A stretch of DNA of 7,561 bases. Source: Alphaproteobacteria bacterium (GTDB taxonomy: Bacteria; Pseudomonadota; Alphaproteobacteria; Micropepsales; Micropepsaceae). Where the stretch lies: NCBI GenBank assembly GCA_026400305.1, contig JAPLPI010000085.1:2934-10494 (forward strand), in the 5' to 3' direction. Both the position numbers and the translations under genes were made by a program. This document shows positions 1 to 6,324 of this stretch, one piece after another (the stretch's first letter is position 1; each line of letters opens with the position of its first letter). The notes under the pieces are model-generated. The model had not been told where the DNA came from and did no database searches. It worked only from the letters and a program-made list of their open reading frames with translations.

Positions 1-539
1 GCGGCGCCAAGGCGCGCTTTGGCGTGACGCCGGACATGTCGCTGGTCGCCAAGGCGGTGGCTAATGGTTTTCCGGTGGCGGCTTTGGTGGGCCGCGCCGA
101 CCTGCTGGACATGTTCGTCACCGGCGGGGTTTTGCATGGCGGCACCTTCAACGCCCAGCCTGTCACAATGGCGGCGATGGTGGCGACGCAAGCTGCGCTC
201 ACCCCGGAAGGCTATGAAAGCACATCAAAACGCGGTGTTCGCCTTCGTGATGGCATCCGCGATATCCTGAAGTCGGCTGGTGTGAAGGCCCAGGTCACCG
301 GCTTTGAGCTGATGTTCCATGTCGCACTGGGGCTGGACGCGCCGGCAAAGAACTATCGCGACCTGCTGAAAACCGACAAGGCGCTGTATGTGAAATTCGC
401 CCATGCCCTGCTCAAGCGCGGCGTGCGGGTGCTGGAACGCGGCGCCTGGTTTGTCTCCTTCGCGCATGACGATGCGGTGATCGATGCGACTTTGGCGGGG
501 GTGAAAGAGGCGACGAAGGAAATCGCCCAATCTTCCTGA
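1..539 (+). CDS. Class III PLP-dependent aminotransferase, GSA-aminomutase-like, C-terminal part (5' partial)
   Basis: The frame is open from the left edge, so the N-terminal part of the gene lies outside the window; 178 codons are visible of a family usually about 430 residues long. It begins in the conserved stretch before the PLP lysine (GVTPDM), followed by VAKAVANGFPVAALVG, where the lysine at bases 51-53 is the expected Schiff-base residue. HGGTFNAQPVTMAA matches the family's HGGTFNxNPxxMAA motif. The C-terminal small domain follows, with HALLKRGVRV, WFVSFAHDD and IDATLAGVKEA, as in HemL-like aminotransferases (COG0001). Family knowledge: these cytoplasmic enzymes move amino groups between amines or amino acids and keto acids; the aminomutase itself makes 5-aminolevulinate. 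Substrate specificity cannot be assigned, and the nearby peptide importer and peptidase make a catabolic role at least as likely as haem synthesis. It ends with TGA directly abutting the stop of the opposite-strand gene. Confidence 0.9.
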   Translation, partial: GAKARFGVTPDMSLVAKAVANGFPVAALVGRADLLDMFVTGGVLHGGTFNAQPVTMAAMVATQAALTPEGYESTSKRGVRLRDGIRDILKSAGVKAQVTGFELMFHVALGLDAPAKNYRDLLKTDKALYVKFAHALLKRGVRVLERGAWFVSFAHDDAVIDATLAGVKEATKEIAQSS

Positions 540-1304
540 TTAAGAGGCTTTTTTCTGTTTGAACATTAGCCAGGTCAAAGCGTGGGCGGTGGTGCAGGCC
601 AGCAGTGACAGGCCGAACGCCGCCCAGATGCCGGTGATGCCCAGAAGGACATAGAGGGCAAAGCAGAACACGCCTACTGAGGCCAGCCCCATGGACAGGC
701 CCGCGACGGCTTCCTGCACGGCATGGCGGCCATATTGCAGATGGCTGGAAATGGCGATGATCGAGCCCATTACCGGGAAGGTGGTGAAGATGCCCGACCA
801 GTGGGTGCCAAGCGCCACCGAGAATTGGGTGATGATCAGGGTCAGGCTGGCGCCTGCGATCATGCGCGCCGGCATGCCCCACCAGATATGCTCGCGCTCT
901 TCGTCCGAGGGCTTACCGCGTGGAAAGCAGAATTGCGCGCCGATGAAGGAGGCAAAGGGCAGTATCTCGAGCCAGCGCGAGGCGTCCTGCAGGTTTACCG
1001 CCAGCACTGCCATGGCCGCCCAAACCGAAAAGCTGATCAGGGCGCACCACACCCAGTTCAAGGCGCGCGAGCACCAAGCATAGGTCATGGTGAAAGACAG
1101 CCACGGCACCAGCCCGAAATAAGCGCCCAGCGCTGCCTGGCTACCGAAGGCCGGTCCCTGGTCCAGGGTCAGGAACACCAGCAGTGGGCCGCCCACGATG
1201 GGAAAGCCCGACAGCCAGCCGGCCACGCGCGGACCGTGCCGCCGCTCGATGACGCCGAATAGCAGCAAGGCTAGCGGCACAATGGTCAGTTTGAGGATTA
1301 GCAA
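540..1304 (-). CDS. Multi-pass inner-membrane protein with two GlpM-like repeats
   Basis: This is a strongly hydrophobic protein of about 254 residues with some eight predicted transmembrane segments and a polar loop around residues 128-143 (PRGKPSDEEREH). The two halves align without gaps at an offset of 142 residues. GPRVAGWLSGFPIVGGP (24-40) matches GTHWSGIFTTFPVMGS (166-181), and QAALGAYFGL (56-65) matches QEAVAGLSMGL (197-207); identical positions include G24/G166, F34-P35/F176-P177, G50/G192, G60/G202 and G64/G206. Each half resembles the roughly 110-residue, four-helix GlpM-type protein as I recall it; I cannot confirm the family. The function is unknown and transport is only a guess. 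The start is uncertain: the frame extends to a TTG at 1412, but the first 36 codons look unlike a membrane-protein N-terminus. The TTG at 1304 leads directly into the first helix and has GGGAAG four bases upstream. It stops with TAA, immediately next to the aminotransferase stop. Confidence 0.75.
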   Translation of the reverse strand: MLILKLTIVPLALLLFGVIERRHGPRVAGWLSGFPIVGGPLLVFLTLDQGPAFGSQAALGAYFGLVPWLSFTMTYAWCSRALNWVWCALISFSVWAAMAVLAVNLQDASRWLEILPFASFIGAQFCFPRGKPSDEEREHIWWGMPARMIAGASLTLIITQFSVALGTHWSGIFTTFPVMGSIIAISSHLQYGRHAVQEAVAGLSMGLASVGVFCFALYVLLGITGIWAAFGLSLLACTTAHALTWLMFKQKKAS

Positions 1305-1327
1305 ATCACTTCCCGCCCACGCGCATG

Positions 1328-1357
1328 TTGACCGGAAACGGCTTGCTCGCCAATTGT
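1328..1357 (+). promoter_or_regulatory. Possible sigma70-like promoter for the M81-transporter operon (weak)
   Basis: TTGACC at 1328-1333 is a good -35 match. The best -10 candidate at usual spacing is AATTGT (1352-1357, 18 bases away), which matches the consensus at only three of six positions. A promoter is expected somewhere in 1305-1410 because the operon's first gene starts at 1424 and the upstream gene points away. This exact placement is tentative. Confidence 0.25.
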
Positions 1358-1405
1358 GCAGCGCGGCAGCGCTTGCAGGTGGACAAAAAACCACCGAAGG
1401 TTTCG
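1357..1405. repeat. Three adjacent small inverted repeats in the divergent intergenic region
   Basis: Three inverted repeats sit back to back in the 119-base gap between the divergent start codons. TGCAGCGC (1357-1364) can pair with GCGCTTGCA (1369-1377) through eight base pairs with one bulged T and a GGCA loop. GGTGG (1378-1382) pairs with CCACC (1391-1395) around an A-rich loop. CGAA (1395-1398) pairs with TTCG (1402-1405); it shares base 1395 with the second stem, so these two compete slightly. They lie just upstream of the M81 ribosome binding site and could be regulator-binding sites or a structured leader. I can assign no regulator family, and GC-rich DNA makes short stems common. Confidence 0.35.
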
Positions 1406-1410
1406 CCCTC

Positions 1411-1417
1411 AAAGGAG
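1411..1417 (+). promoter_or_regulatory. Shine-Dalgarno site that decides the M81 start
   Basis: AAAGGAG lies six bases before the ATG at 1424. It is the strongest ribosome binding site in the window. It sets the start there rather than at the ATG at 1325, whose extra 33 codons encode a sequence (QRLQVDKKPPKVSPSKERS) unrelated to the M81 N-terminus. Confidence 0.75.
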
Positions 1418-1423
1418 CGCAGC

Positions 1424-2932
1424 ATGGCCAGGATTCTTGTCGCAGGCATTTTTCACGAAACGCATTCCTTCACCGGCGGCCGGACCGGTCTAGAGGGCTT
1501 CACCATCCATCGCGGCAAGGAAATCACGGCCCGGCGGGGCGATGCCTCGCAGATTGACGGCTTTCTCACCGTGGCCGAGCGTGAGGGGTGGGAGGTTGTA
1601 CCCAGCGCCGTCTACACCGGCGGCGCCGACGCCACCGTGGACCATGCCGTGTTCGAGCAATTCTGGAGCGAGGTAGAGCCGGTGCTGAAAAAGGCTCTGG
1701 CCGATGGACTTGACGGCATCCATTTGTCGTTGCACGGGGCCATGGTCACCAGCGAATGCGATGATCCTGAAGGCGAGCTGATGGCGCGCATCCGCGCCAC
1801 GACGGGGGCGGAAAAGCTGCCCATGTATTGCGTCGGCGACCTGCACGGTACCTTGACCCCCCGCATGGGCGCGCTGTCCGACGGCATGATCTTCTACCGT
1901 GAATGCCCTCACACCGATTCGTTCGACAGCGCGGTTCTGGCGACCGAACTTCTGTCGCGCCACTTAAAAAGTGGCGTACGTCCCAAGCATTTGGTGATGG
2001 TGACGCCCATCGTGTGGCCGCCTACCGGCACCGGAACGCGCGACGGCCCCATGCGGGTGCTGGAAGACGCGGCGCGCAGGATCGAAAAGACAGTGCCCGG
2101 CGTGCTAGCGGCCAACATCGTCGGCGGCTACGCCTTTTCGGATGTGCCCTATGCCGGTGTGGCGTTCAGCATCATCACCGAAGGTGACGAGGCGGCGGCG
2201 CAGGAAGCCTTGCGCGAGCTGGGCCAGATCGCCTGGGACCTGCGTGAAGACGGCATTCCCAAGCAGCACGACCTGGACACGGTGGTGCGCGAGTTCAAGG
2301 AAAGCAACTACAAGTTCGGCGGCAAGGGTCCGCTGCTGCTGGTCGAGCCGTCCGACAATATCGGCGGCGGCGCGCCGGGGGACGGCACCGATGTGATGCG
2401 GGCACTGCTGAAATACGATATCGAGAAGGCCGGTGTCGCCATCAACGATCCCGAAAGCGTACAGGCGCTGCAGAATGTCCCCATCGGCGGCAAGATCACC
2501 TTGCCCATCGGCGGCAAGGGCAGTCCGCTGGACCCCGGCCCCGTCACCCTGGAAGTGGAACTGATCTCCCGCAGCGATGGGGTGTTCGAACTGGAAGACA
2601 AGAACTCCCATCTGGTCGGTTCGCTGGGCAAGATCATCCATATGGGCCCTTGCGCGGTGGTGCGCCATCGCGGTCTCACCATTCTTCTCAGTACCAAGAA
2701 GCTGCCGCCCTTCGATCTGGGCCAATGGCGCAGCCAGGGGATCAATCCCGAAGAGCTCAGCATTATCGGCATCAAGTCGGCGGTGGGTCATCGCGTCGTC
2801 TGGGGCAAGATCGCGGTGGGGGAATATACCGTCAACACGTCTGGTCCCTGCACCTCCGACATCACCCGTTTGCCTTACACCAAGCTGCGCCGGCCGGTGT
2901 TTCCGCTCGACAAGATGTCGGCAGGGGGCTGA
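1424..2932 (+). CDS. M81 family (MlrC-type) metallopeptidase
   Basis: This 502-residue protein belongs to the M81/MlrC family, named after the enzyme that completes microcystin linear-peptide breakdown. Family motifs appear in order: GIFHETHSF (8-16; relatives usually have HETNTF), LHGAMV (103-108), DDPEGEL (113-119), DLHGTLT (139-145), YRECPHTD (158-165) and, opening the C-terminal domain, DNIGGGAPGDGT (311-322). Asp139, His141 and His163 are the likely zinc ligands by analogy with family structures. There is no signal peptide, so it should act in the cytoplasm. The length fits the family. It is the first gene of the operon; its TGA overlaps the ATG of the binding-protein gene by one base (TGATG). 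The coupling to a peptide-type importer suggests it hydrolyses the imported compound, which is inference. Microcystin itself is not implied: most M81 proteins have unknown substrates. Confidence 0.92.
   Translation: MARILVAGIFHETHSFTGGRTGLEGFTIHRGKEITARRGDASQIDGFLTVAEREGWEVVPSAVYTGGADATVDHAVFEQFWSEVEPVLKKALADGLDGIHLSLHGAMVTSECDDPEGELMARIRATTGAEKLPMYCVGDLHGTLTPRMGALSDGMIFYRECPHTDSFDSAVLATELLSRHLKSGVRPKHLVMVTPIVWPPTGTGTRDGPMRVLEDAARRIEKTVPGVLAANIVGGYAFSDVPYAGVAFSIITEGDEAAAQEALRELGQIAWDLREDGIPKQHDLDTVVREFKESNYKFGGKGPLLLVEPSDNIGGGAPGDGTDVMRALLKYDIEKAGVAINDPESVQALQNVPIGGKITLPIGGKGSPLDPGPVTLEVELISRSDGVFELEDKNSHLVGSLGKIIHMGPCAVVRHRGLTILLSTKKLPPFDLGQWRSQGINPEELSIIGIKSAVGHRVVWGKIAVGEYTVNTSGPCTSDITRLPYTKLRRPVFPLDKMSAGG
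2480..2518 (+). repeat. 15-bp direct repeat inside the M81 gene
   Basis: The 15 bases cccatcggcggcaag occur identically at 2480-2494 and 2504-2518, a 24-base (eight-codon) period. They encode PIGGK-ITL-PIGGK in the C-terminal domain. The frame is kept. The second copy sits where relatives typically have a GGK motif; the first may reflect a small duplication or chance. Confidence 0.7.
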
Positions 2933-4509
2933 TGACGGTGGATCGCCGGGCCGTTCTGGGCGCGGCAGGCCTTCTGGCTTTTCCGGCCCAGGCCTGGGCC
3001 GCCCCAAAAGGCGGCCGCATCATCAACGCCATGATGTTCGCCGAGCCGGCGCACCTGAATTATCCGTTGTTGAACACACGGATCATGCAGGAGATATGCG
3101 GCAATATTAACGAAGCGCTGCTGCGGTTCGATTGGAAGTTCAAGCCGCATCCCAACTTGGCGCGCAGCTTTGAAATGTCGCTCGACGGGCTGACCTATAC
3201 TTTCTACCTGCGCAACGACGTCACTTGGCACGACGGTGTGAAGTTCACCGCCCGCGATGTGGCGTTCAGCTGCGGCACCATGCTGCCCAAGGTTAATCCG
3301 CGCAGCCGCAACGCCTTCGGCCAGATCGCCGGCATCGCGATGCCTGACGACTACACGATTGTGTTCAAGTTGAAGAGGCCGGTGAACGCCTTCCTGATGT
3401 CCTTCATGGCGTCCAACGCACCTATGATGCCGGCCCATATCTATGAAGGCACCAACTTCCGCACCAACCCCTACAACTTCAAGCCCATCGGTACCGGCCC
3501 CTTCAAGTTCGCCGAATGGAAACGCGGTGAATATATCCATCTGGCGCGCAACGACCATTATTGGCGGCCCGGCCAGCCCGGCATGGACGGCATCTATTTC
3601 CGCGTCTGTTCCACGCCGGAGCAGCGGCTGGTGGCGATGGAGACCGGCGCGGTGGACATCGCCATGGCCGACGACATCGACACGGTGGTATCCTCACGGC
3701 TGAAGGCCAATCCCAATATCGTGACACGCAGCGACGCCTATAATGGCACTGCCGAAATCATGATCATGGAAGCCAATATGCGGCGCTGGCCGTTCACCGA
3801 CCGCCGCGCCCGCGCCGCCTTCCTGCATGCGGTGGACCGTGAATTTATGGTCAAGGCGATCAATTACGGCGAGGGGAAAGTGGCGCATGGTCCGATCCCC
3901 TCCACCGTGCCATTTTACGACGAAAAGGCGCTGGTCAAATATCCCTATGACCCGGTGCGCGCCCGCGCACTGCTGGATGAGATGGGGTGCAAGCCGGGCC
4001 CGGGTGGCGTGCGCCATCGCTTCGGCCTGATGCTGGTTCCAGACGGCGGCGGCGCCTGGACCCGCATGGGCCATTACATCAAGCAGTGCCTGGCCGAAGT
4101 GGGGTTGCACGCAAATCTGGAAGCCGTCGACTGGCCCACGCAGAGCCGGCGCAGCGGCGACTGGGAATTCGACGTCGACACCAATTCTTATGGCGAATAT
4201 GGCGATCCGGCCATCGGCACCTCGCGCTTCTATCTGTCGTCCAATATCCGCAAGGGTGTGCCGCTGACCAACCTGCAAGGCTATAGCAATCCAGAAGTGG
4301 ACCGGCTGTTCGCCCAGGCGGCGGTGGCGGTAGACCCGGCGGAAGCGCAAGCGTGTTACAGCAAGCTGCAGCAGATTCTGACGTATGATGTCGCCATGTT
4401 GTGGATGTTTGAGCGCTATCCCCTGTTCTTCCACAACAAGCGGCTGAAGAACGTCATCACGGGCCCCAATGGTCCCGCTGATGGCCTGGGCGCGGTTACG
4501 CTGGCATGA
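2932..4509 (+). CDS. Extracellular solute-binding protein family 5 (peptide/opine ABC importer)
   Basis: This 525-residue protein is the ligand-capturing periplasmic subunit of an SBP_bac_5 importer. The N-terminus is a short signal peptide: Arg-Arg at 5-6, a hydrophobic core (AVLGAAGLLAF) and a likely cleavage after AWA (23). There is no lipobox cysteine, so it should be soluble in the periplasm; the twin arginine (DRRAVL) hints at Tat export but is not a full consensus. Family signatures include LARSFEMSLDGLTYTFYLR followed by a WHDGVKFTARDV stretch, the hallmark PIGTGPFKF (185-193) with the ARNDHYW stretch after it, PYDPVRARALLDEMG, and YSNPEVDRLF near the C-terminus. Length is normal for DppA/OppA relatives. 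The ATG is fixed by the one-base overlap with the M81 stop, with AGGGGG just before it; the end overlaps the first permease by four bases (ATGA). Ligand class (peptide, opine, or modified amino-acid compound) is not decidable here. Confidence 0.93.
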   Translation: MTVDRRAVLGAAGLLAFPAQAWAAPKGGRIINAMMFAEPAHLNYPLLNTRIMQEICGNINEALLRFDWKFKPHPNLARSFEMSLDGLTYTFYLRNDVTWHDGVKFTARDVAFSCGTMLPKVNPRSRNAFGQIAGIAMPDDYTIVFKLKRPVNAFLMSFMASNAPMMPAHIYEGTNFRTNPYNFKPIGTGPFKFAEWKRGEYIHLARNDHYWRPGQPGMDGIYFRVCSTPEQRLVAMETGAVDIAMADDIDTVVSSRLKANPNIVTRSDAYNGTAEIMIMEANMRRWPFTDRRARAAFLHAVDREFMVKAINYGEGKVAHGPIPSTVPFYDEKALVKYPYDPVRARALLDEMGCKPGPGGVRHRFGLMLVPDGGGAWTRMGHYIKQCLAEVGLHANLEAVDWPTQSRRSGDWEFDVDTNSYGEYGDPAIGTSRFYLSSNIRKGVPLTNLQGYSNPEVDRLFAQAAVAVDPAEAQACYSKLQQILTYDVAMLWMFERYPLFFHNKRLKNVITGPNGPADGLGAVTLA

Positions 4510-5333
4510 AGTTCCACTATATCACCATGCGTCTGGTCAAGACGGTTCTGGTCGCCGTCGCGGTGGTGCTGCTGAGCTTCTTTATGATCCGCTTGGCGCC
4601 GGGCGATGCCGCCACCGTAATGGCCGGCCAGTCAGGTTATGCCGACGAAGCCTATATGAAGAGCCTGCGCGCCGAATATGGCCTGGACCAGCCGGTGCCG
4701 GTGCAGCTGTGGAAATATGTCAGCGCGGTGGCGCATGGCGATCTGGGCACATCCTATGTCCGCAGCCAGCCGGTCCTGACCATCATCATGGAGCGGTTGC
4801 CCAACACCTTGCTGCTGGATGCGTTCGCGCTGGTGGTGGCGGCGGTGGGCGGTATCTGGCTGGGCGGCATCGCGGCCAGGCGACCCGGTTCGGCCATCGA
4901 CAACGCCACGACAGTGCTGGCGATGTTTTTCTATTCGGTGCCGCAATTTTGGCTGGGCATGATGATGATGCTGGTTTTCGCGGTGTGGCTGGGCTGGCTG
5001 CCGCCATTCGGCATCGAAACCATGGGCGCCAATTATACCGGCCTGGCGCGCATGGGCGACGTGGCGGTACATATTCTTCTGCCGGGCACGACCCTAGCCT
5101 TATATTTCATGGCCAGCTATGCGCGCCTGACGCGCACCGCCATGATCGAAGTGGCCTATCAGGATTTCGTCAAGACCGCCCGCGCCAAGGGCATTCCCGA
5201 GCGCCAGGTGGCGCGCCGCCACATCCTGCGCAACGCCCTGATCCCGCTGATCACCTTTGCCGGCTTGCAGGCGTCGATCCTGGTGGGCGGCAATGTGCTG
5301 GTGGAGAATGTCTTCAGCTGGCCTGGGGTGTGA
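4506..5333 (+). CDS. DppB-type ABC transporter permease, cut short by an in-frame TGA
   Basis: This is the first membrane subunit of the importer. As read it has 275 residues. The start overlaps the binding-protein stop (ATGA) and no good Shine-Dalgarno site is visible, so translational coupling is likely. The N-terminal helix ends in FFMIRLAPGD, a family hallmark. Helices follow at roughly 99-122, 134-165, 183-208 and 245-270, and the EAA-type cytoplasmic loop (YQDFVKTARAKGIPERQV, about 218-235) that contacts the ATPase is intact. The frame stops at 5331-5333 right after VENVFSWPGV. In relatives this motif reads WPGxGxLAYEA, and here the same frame resumes after TGA with TLAYEA. The stop therefore replaces the glycine codon, a one-base change if that codon was GGA. 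The product would lack the final helix. It may be a nonsense mutation, a base-call error, or a read-through site. Confidence 0.85.
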   Translation: MKFHYITMRLVKTVLVAVAVVLLSFFMIRLAPGDAATVMAGQSGYADEAYMKSLRAEYGLDQPVPVQLWKYVSAVAHGDLGTSYVRSQPVLTIIMERLPNTLLLDAFALVVAAVGGIWLGGIAARRPGSAIDNATTVLAMFFYSVPQFWLGMMMMLVFAVWLGWLPPFGIETMGANYTGLARMGDVAVHILLPGTTLALYFMASYARLTRTAMIEVAYQDFVKTARAKGIPERQVARRHILRNALIPLITFAGLQASILVGGNVLVENVFSWPGV

Positions 5334-5480
5334 ACGCTGGCCTATGAAGCAGTGGACAGCCGCGACAATCCCCTGTTGCTGGGCATCTTTATTGTCACCG
5401 CCATTCTGGTCAGCCTGTTCAACCTGGTCACCGATATCGCCTATTCCATCGCAGATCCCAGAGTGGAGTTGGGCAAATGA
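5334..5480 (+). pseudogene. C-terminal remainder of the DppB-type permease downstream of the in-frame stop
   Basis: The 48 codons after the TGA at 5331-5333 continue the permease in the same frame and end at a second TGA (5478-5480). They encode TLAYEAVDSRDNPLLLGIF, then the last transmembrane helix (about residues 290-312 of the full frame) and the family ending NLVTDIAY...ADPRVELGK. With this part the protein would be 324 residues, the normal DppB length. There is no frameshift. The first in-frame GTG (5352) is a poor restart candidate with no clear ribosome binding site. Treat 4506-5480 as one gene with an internal stop. Confidence 0.85.
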
Positions 5481-5500
5481 GTGTGGAGCTGGGGCAATGA
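5461..5500 (+). repeat. 20-bp imperfect tandem duplication at the permease-permease junction
   Basis: Bases 5461-5480 (gagtggagttgggcaaatga) and 5481-5500 (gtgtggagctggggcaatga) match at 16 of 20 positions, head to tail. The first copy holds the end of the first permease (VELGK-stop); the second reads VELGQ-stop in a shifted frame and contains the ATG of the second permease. Without the extra copy the two permease genes would overlap by ATGA, as the binding-protein and first-permease genes do. Confidence 0.75.
5477..5500 (+). other. Seven-codon mini-ORF bridging the two permease genes
   Basis: An ATG at 5477 overlaps the first permease's terminal TGA (ATGA) and opens a seven-residue frame, MSVELGQ. 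Its own TGA (5498-5500) overlaps the ATG of the second permease at 5497 (ATGA again). It is a by-product of the 20-bp duplication. It could pass ribosomes from one permease to the next by two reinitiation steps, or have no effect. Expression is not shown by sequence. Confidence 0.35.
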
Positions 5501-6324
5501 CCGGTTTTGCCCGCCGCTTTTTTTCTCGTCCCACCGCGCTGCTCGGCTTTGTCGTGTTCGCCGCCATCGTTATCATCGCGCTGGCGGCGCCGCTTTTGTT
5601 CGCGCGTGGGCCCTTCGCCATTGTCGGCATGCCGTTACTGCCGCCTGGCTCTCCCGGCCTGCTGGCAGGCAGTGACGTGCTGGGGCGTAACATGATGATC
5701 GCGCTTGCCTATGGCGCACGCGTGTCGTTGCTAGTTGGTATTTCGGCTACCCTCTGTTCGACTCTTGTGGGCATTCTGCTGGGGGCGCTGGCTGGTTATT
5801 ACGGCGGCCTGGTCGATGACCTGCTGATGCGGGTGACCGAGTTCTTCCAGATCATTCCCGCCTTCGTGCTGCTGATGGTGCTGGTGGCTTTTTTGCAGCC
5901 CAGCCTAACCTCCGCGATCATCGGCATTGCCCTGATCACCTGGCCGAATGTGGCGCGGGTGGTGCGTGCGGAATTCCTGTCGCTGCGCAACCGGGAATTC
6001 GTGGAGGCCGCCCGTACCCTGGGCATGCGCGACACGCGGATCATCCTCACCCAGATCCTGCCAAATGCCCTGCCGCCCATCGTGGTGGTCAGTTCCATGA
6101 TGGTGGGCAATGCAATTCTGGCAGAATCGGCCTTGAGCTTTCTGGGGCTGGGCGACCCCAATCTTCTCAGCTGGGGCAGCATGATTGGCGGGGCGCGCTC
6201 GGCCATGTGGGTGGCGTGGTGGACCACGACCTTGCCCGGCCTCTCCATCATGATCACCGTGCTGGCGCTGAACTTCGTCGGCGACGGACTGAACGACGCC
6301 CTCAATCCCCGGCGGAGCCGCTGA
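5497..6324 (+). CDS. DppC-type ABC transporter permease
   Basis: This 275-residue protein is the second membrane subunit of the importer. It has an N-terminal helix (about 13-34) after an Arg-rich start (GFARRFFSR), a periplasmic segment, then GSDVLGRN (58-65), a variant of the family's GTDxxGRD, followed by ALAYGARVSLLVGI. Further helices lie at about 77-97, 118-150, 195-212 and 243-262. The EAA loop EFVEAARTLGMRDTRI (167-182) with QILPNALPP is intact, as are AESALSFLGLG and the ending GDGLNDALNPR. Length is slightly below the usual DppC because the first periplasmic region is short. The start at 5497 is chosen because upstream codons in this frame encode nothing like a permease; GGAG lies eight bases before it. 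The stop overlaps the ATPase start by one base (TGATG). Unlike its partner permease it shows no lesion. Confidence 0.92.
   Translation: MTGFARRFFSRPTALLGFVVFAAIVIIALAAPLLFARGPFAIVGMPLLPPGSPGLLAGSDVLGRNMMIALAYGARVSLLVGISATLCSTLVGILLGALAGYYGGLVDDLLMRVTEFFQIIPAFVLLMVLVAFLQPSLTSAIIGIALITWPNVARVVRAEFLSLRNREFVEAARTLGMRDTRIILTQILPNALPPIVVVSSMMVGNAILAESALSFLGLGDPNLLSWGSMIGGARSAMWVAWWTTTLPGLSIMITVLALNFVGDGLNDALNPRRSR
6314..6317 (+). promoter_or_regulatory. Shine-Dalgarno site for the ATPase gene
   Basis: GGAG lies six bases before the ATG at 6324, inside the end of the permease gene. It supports the start given for the ATPase, which also overlaps the preceding stop by one base. Confidence 0.55.

Noticed and set aside
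517..554. Possible bidirectional terminator near the convergent stops
   Set aside because: The stem is only five base pairs with an 11-base loop, and the T-run is separated from it by about 11 bases.
2650..2931. Upstream extension of the binding-protein frame by 94 codons
   Set aside because: The extension lies inside the M81 gene, lacks family similarity, and would bury the signal peptide that starts at 2932.
2105..3007. A 300-codon open frame on the minus strand opposite the M81 gene
   Set aside because: It is antisense to a gene with clear family motifs; its product is Arg/Gln/His/Gly-rich with no recognisable domain, as expected from codon bias in GC-rich DNA.
4959..4971. ATG-ATG-ATG-ATG simple repeat in the first permease
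   Set aside because: Four methionine codons within a transmembrane helix; too short to argue for a slippage-based switch.
5331..5333. UGA recoding to selenocysteine
   Set aside because: The family has glycine, not cysteine, at this position, and no bacterial SECIS-like hairpin is evident directly after the TGA.
4469..5347. A 292-codon plus-strand frame overlapping the first permease
   Set aside because: It is one frame off a permease with clear DppB motifs and its translation is Gly/Arg-rich without transmembrane pattern.
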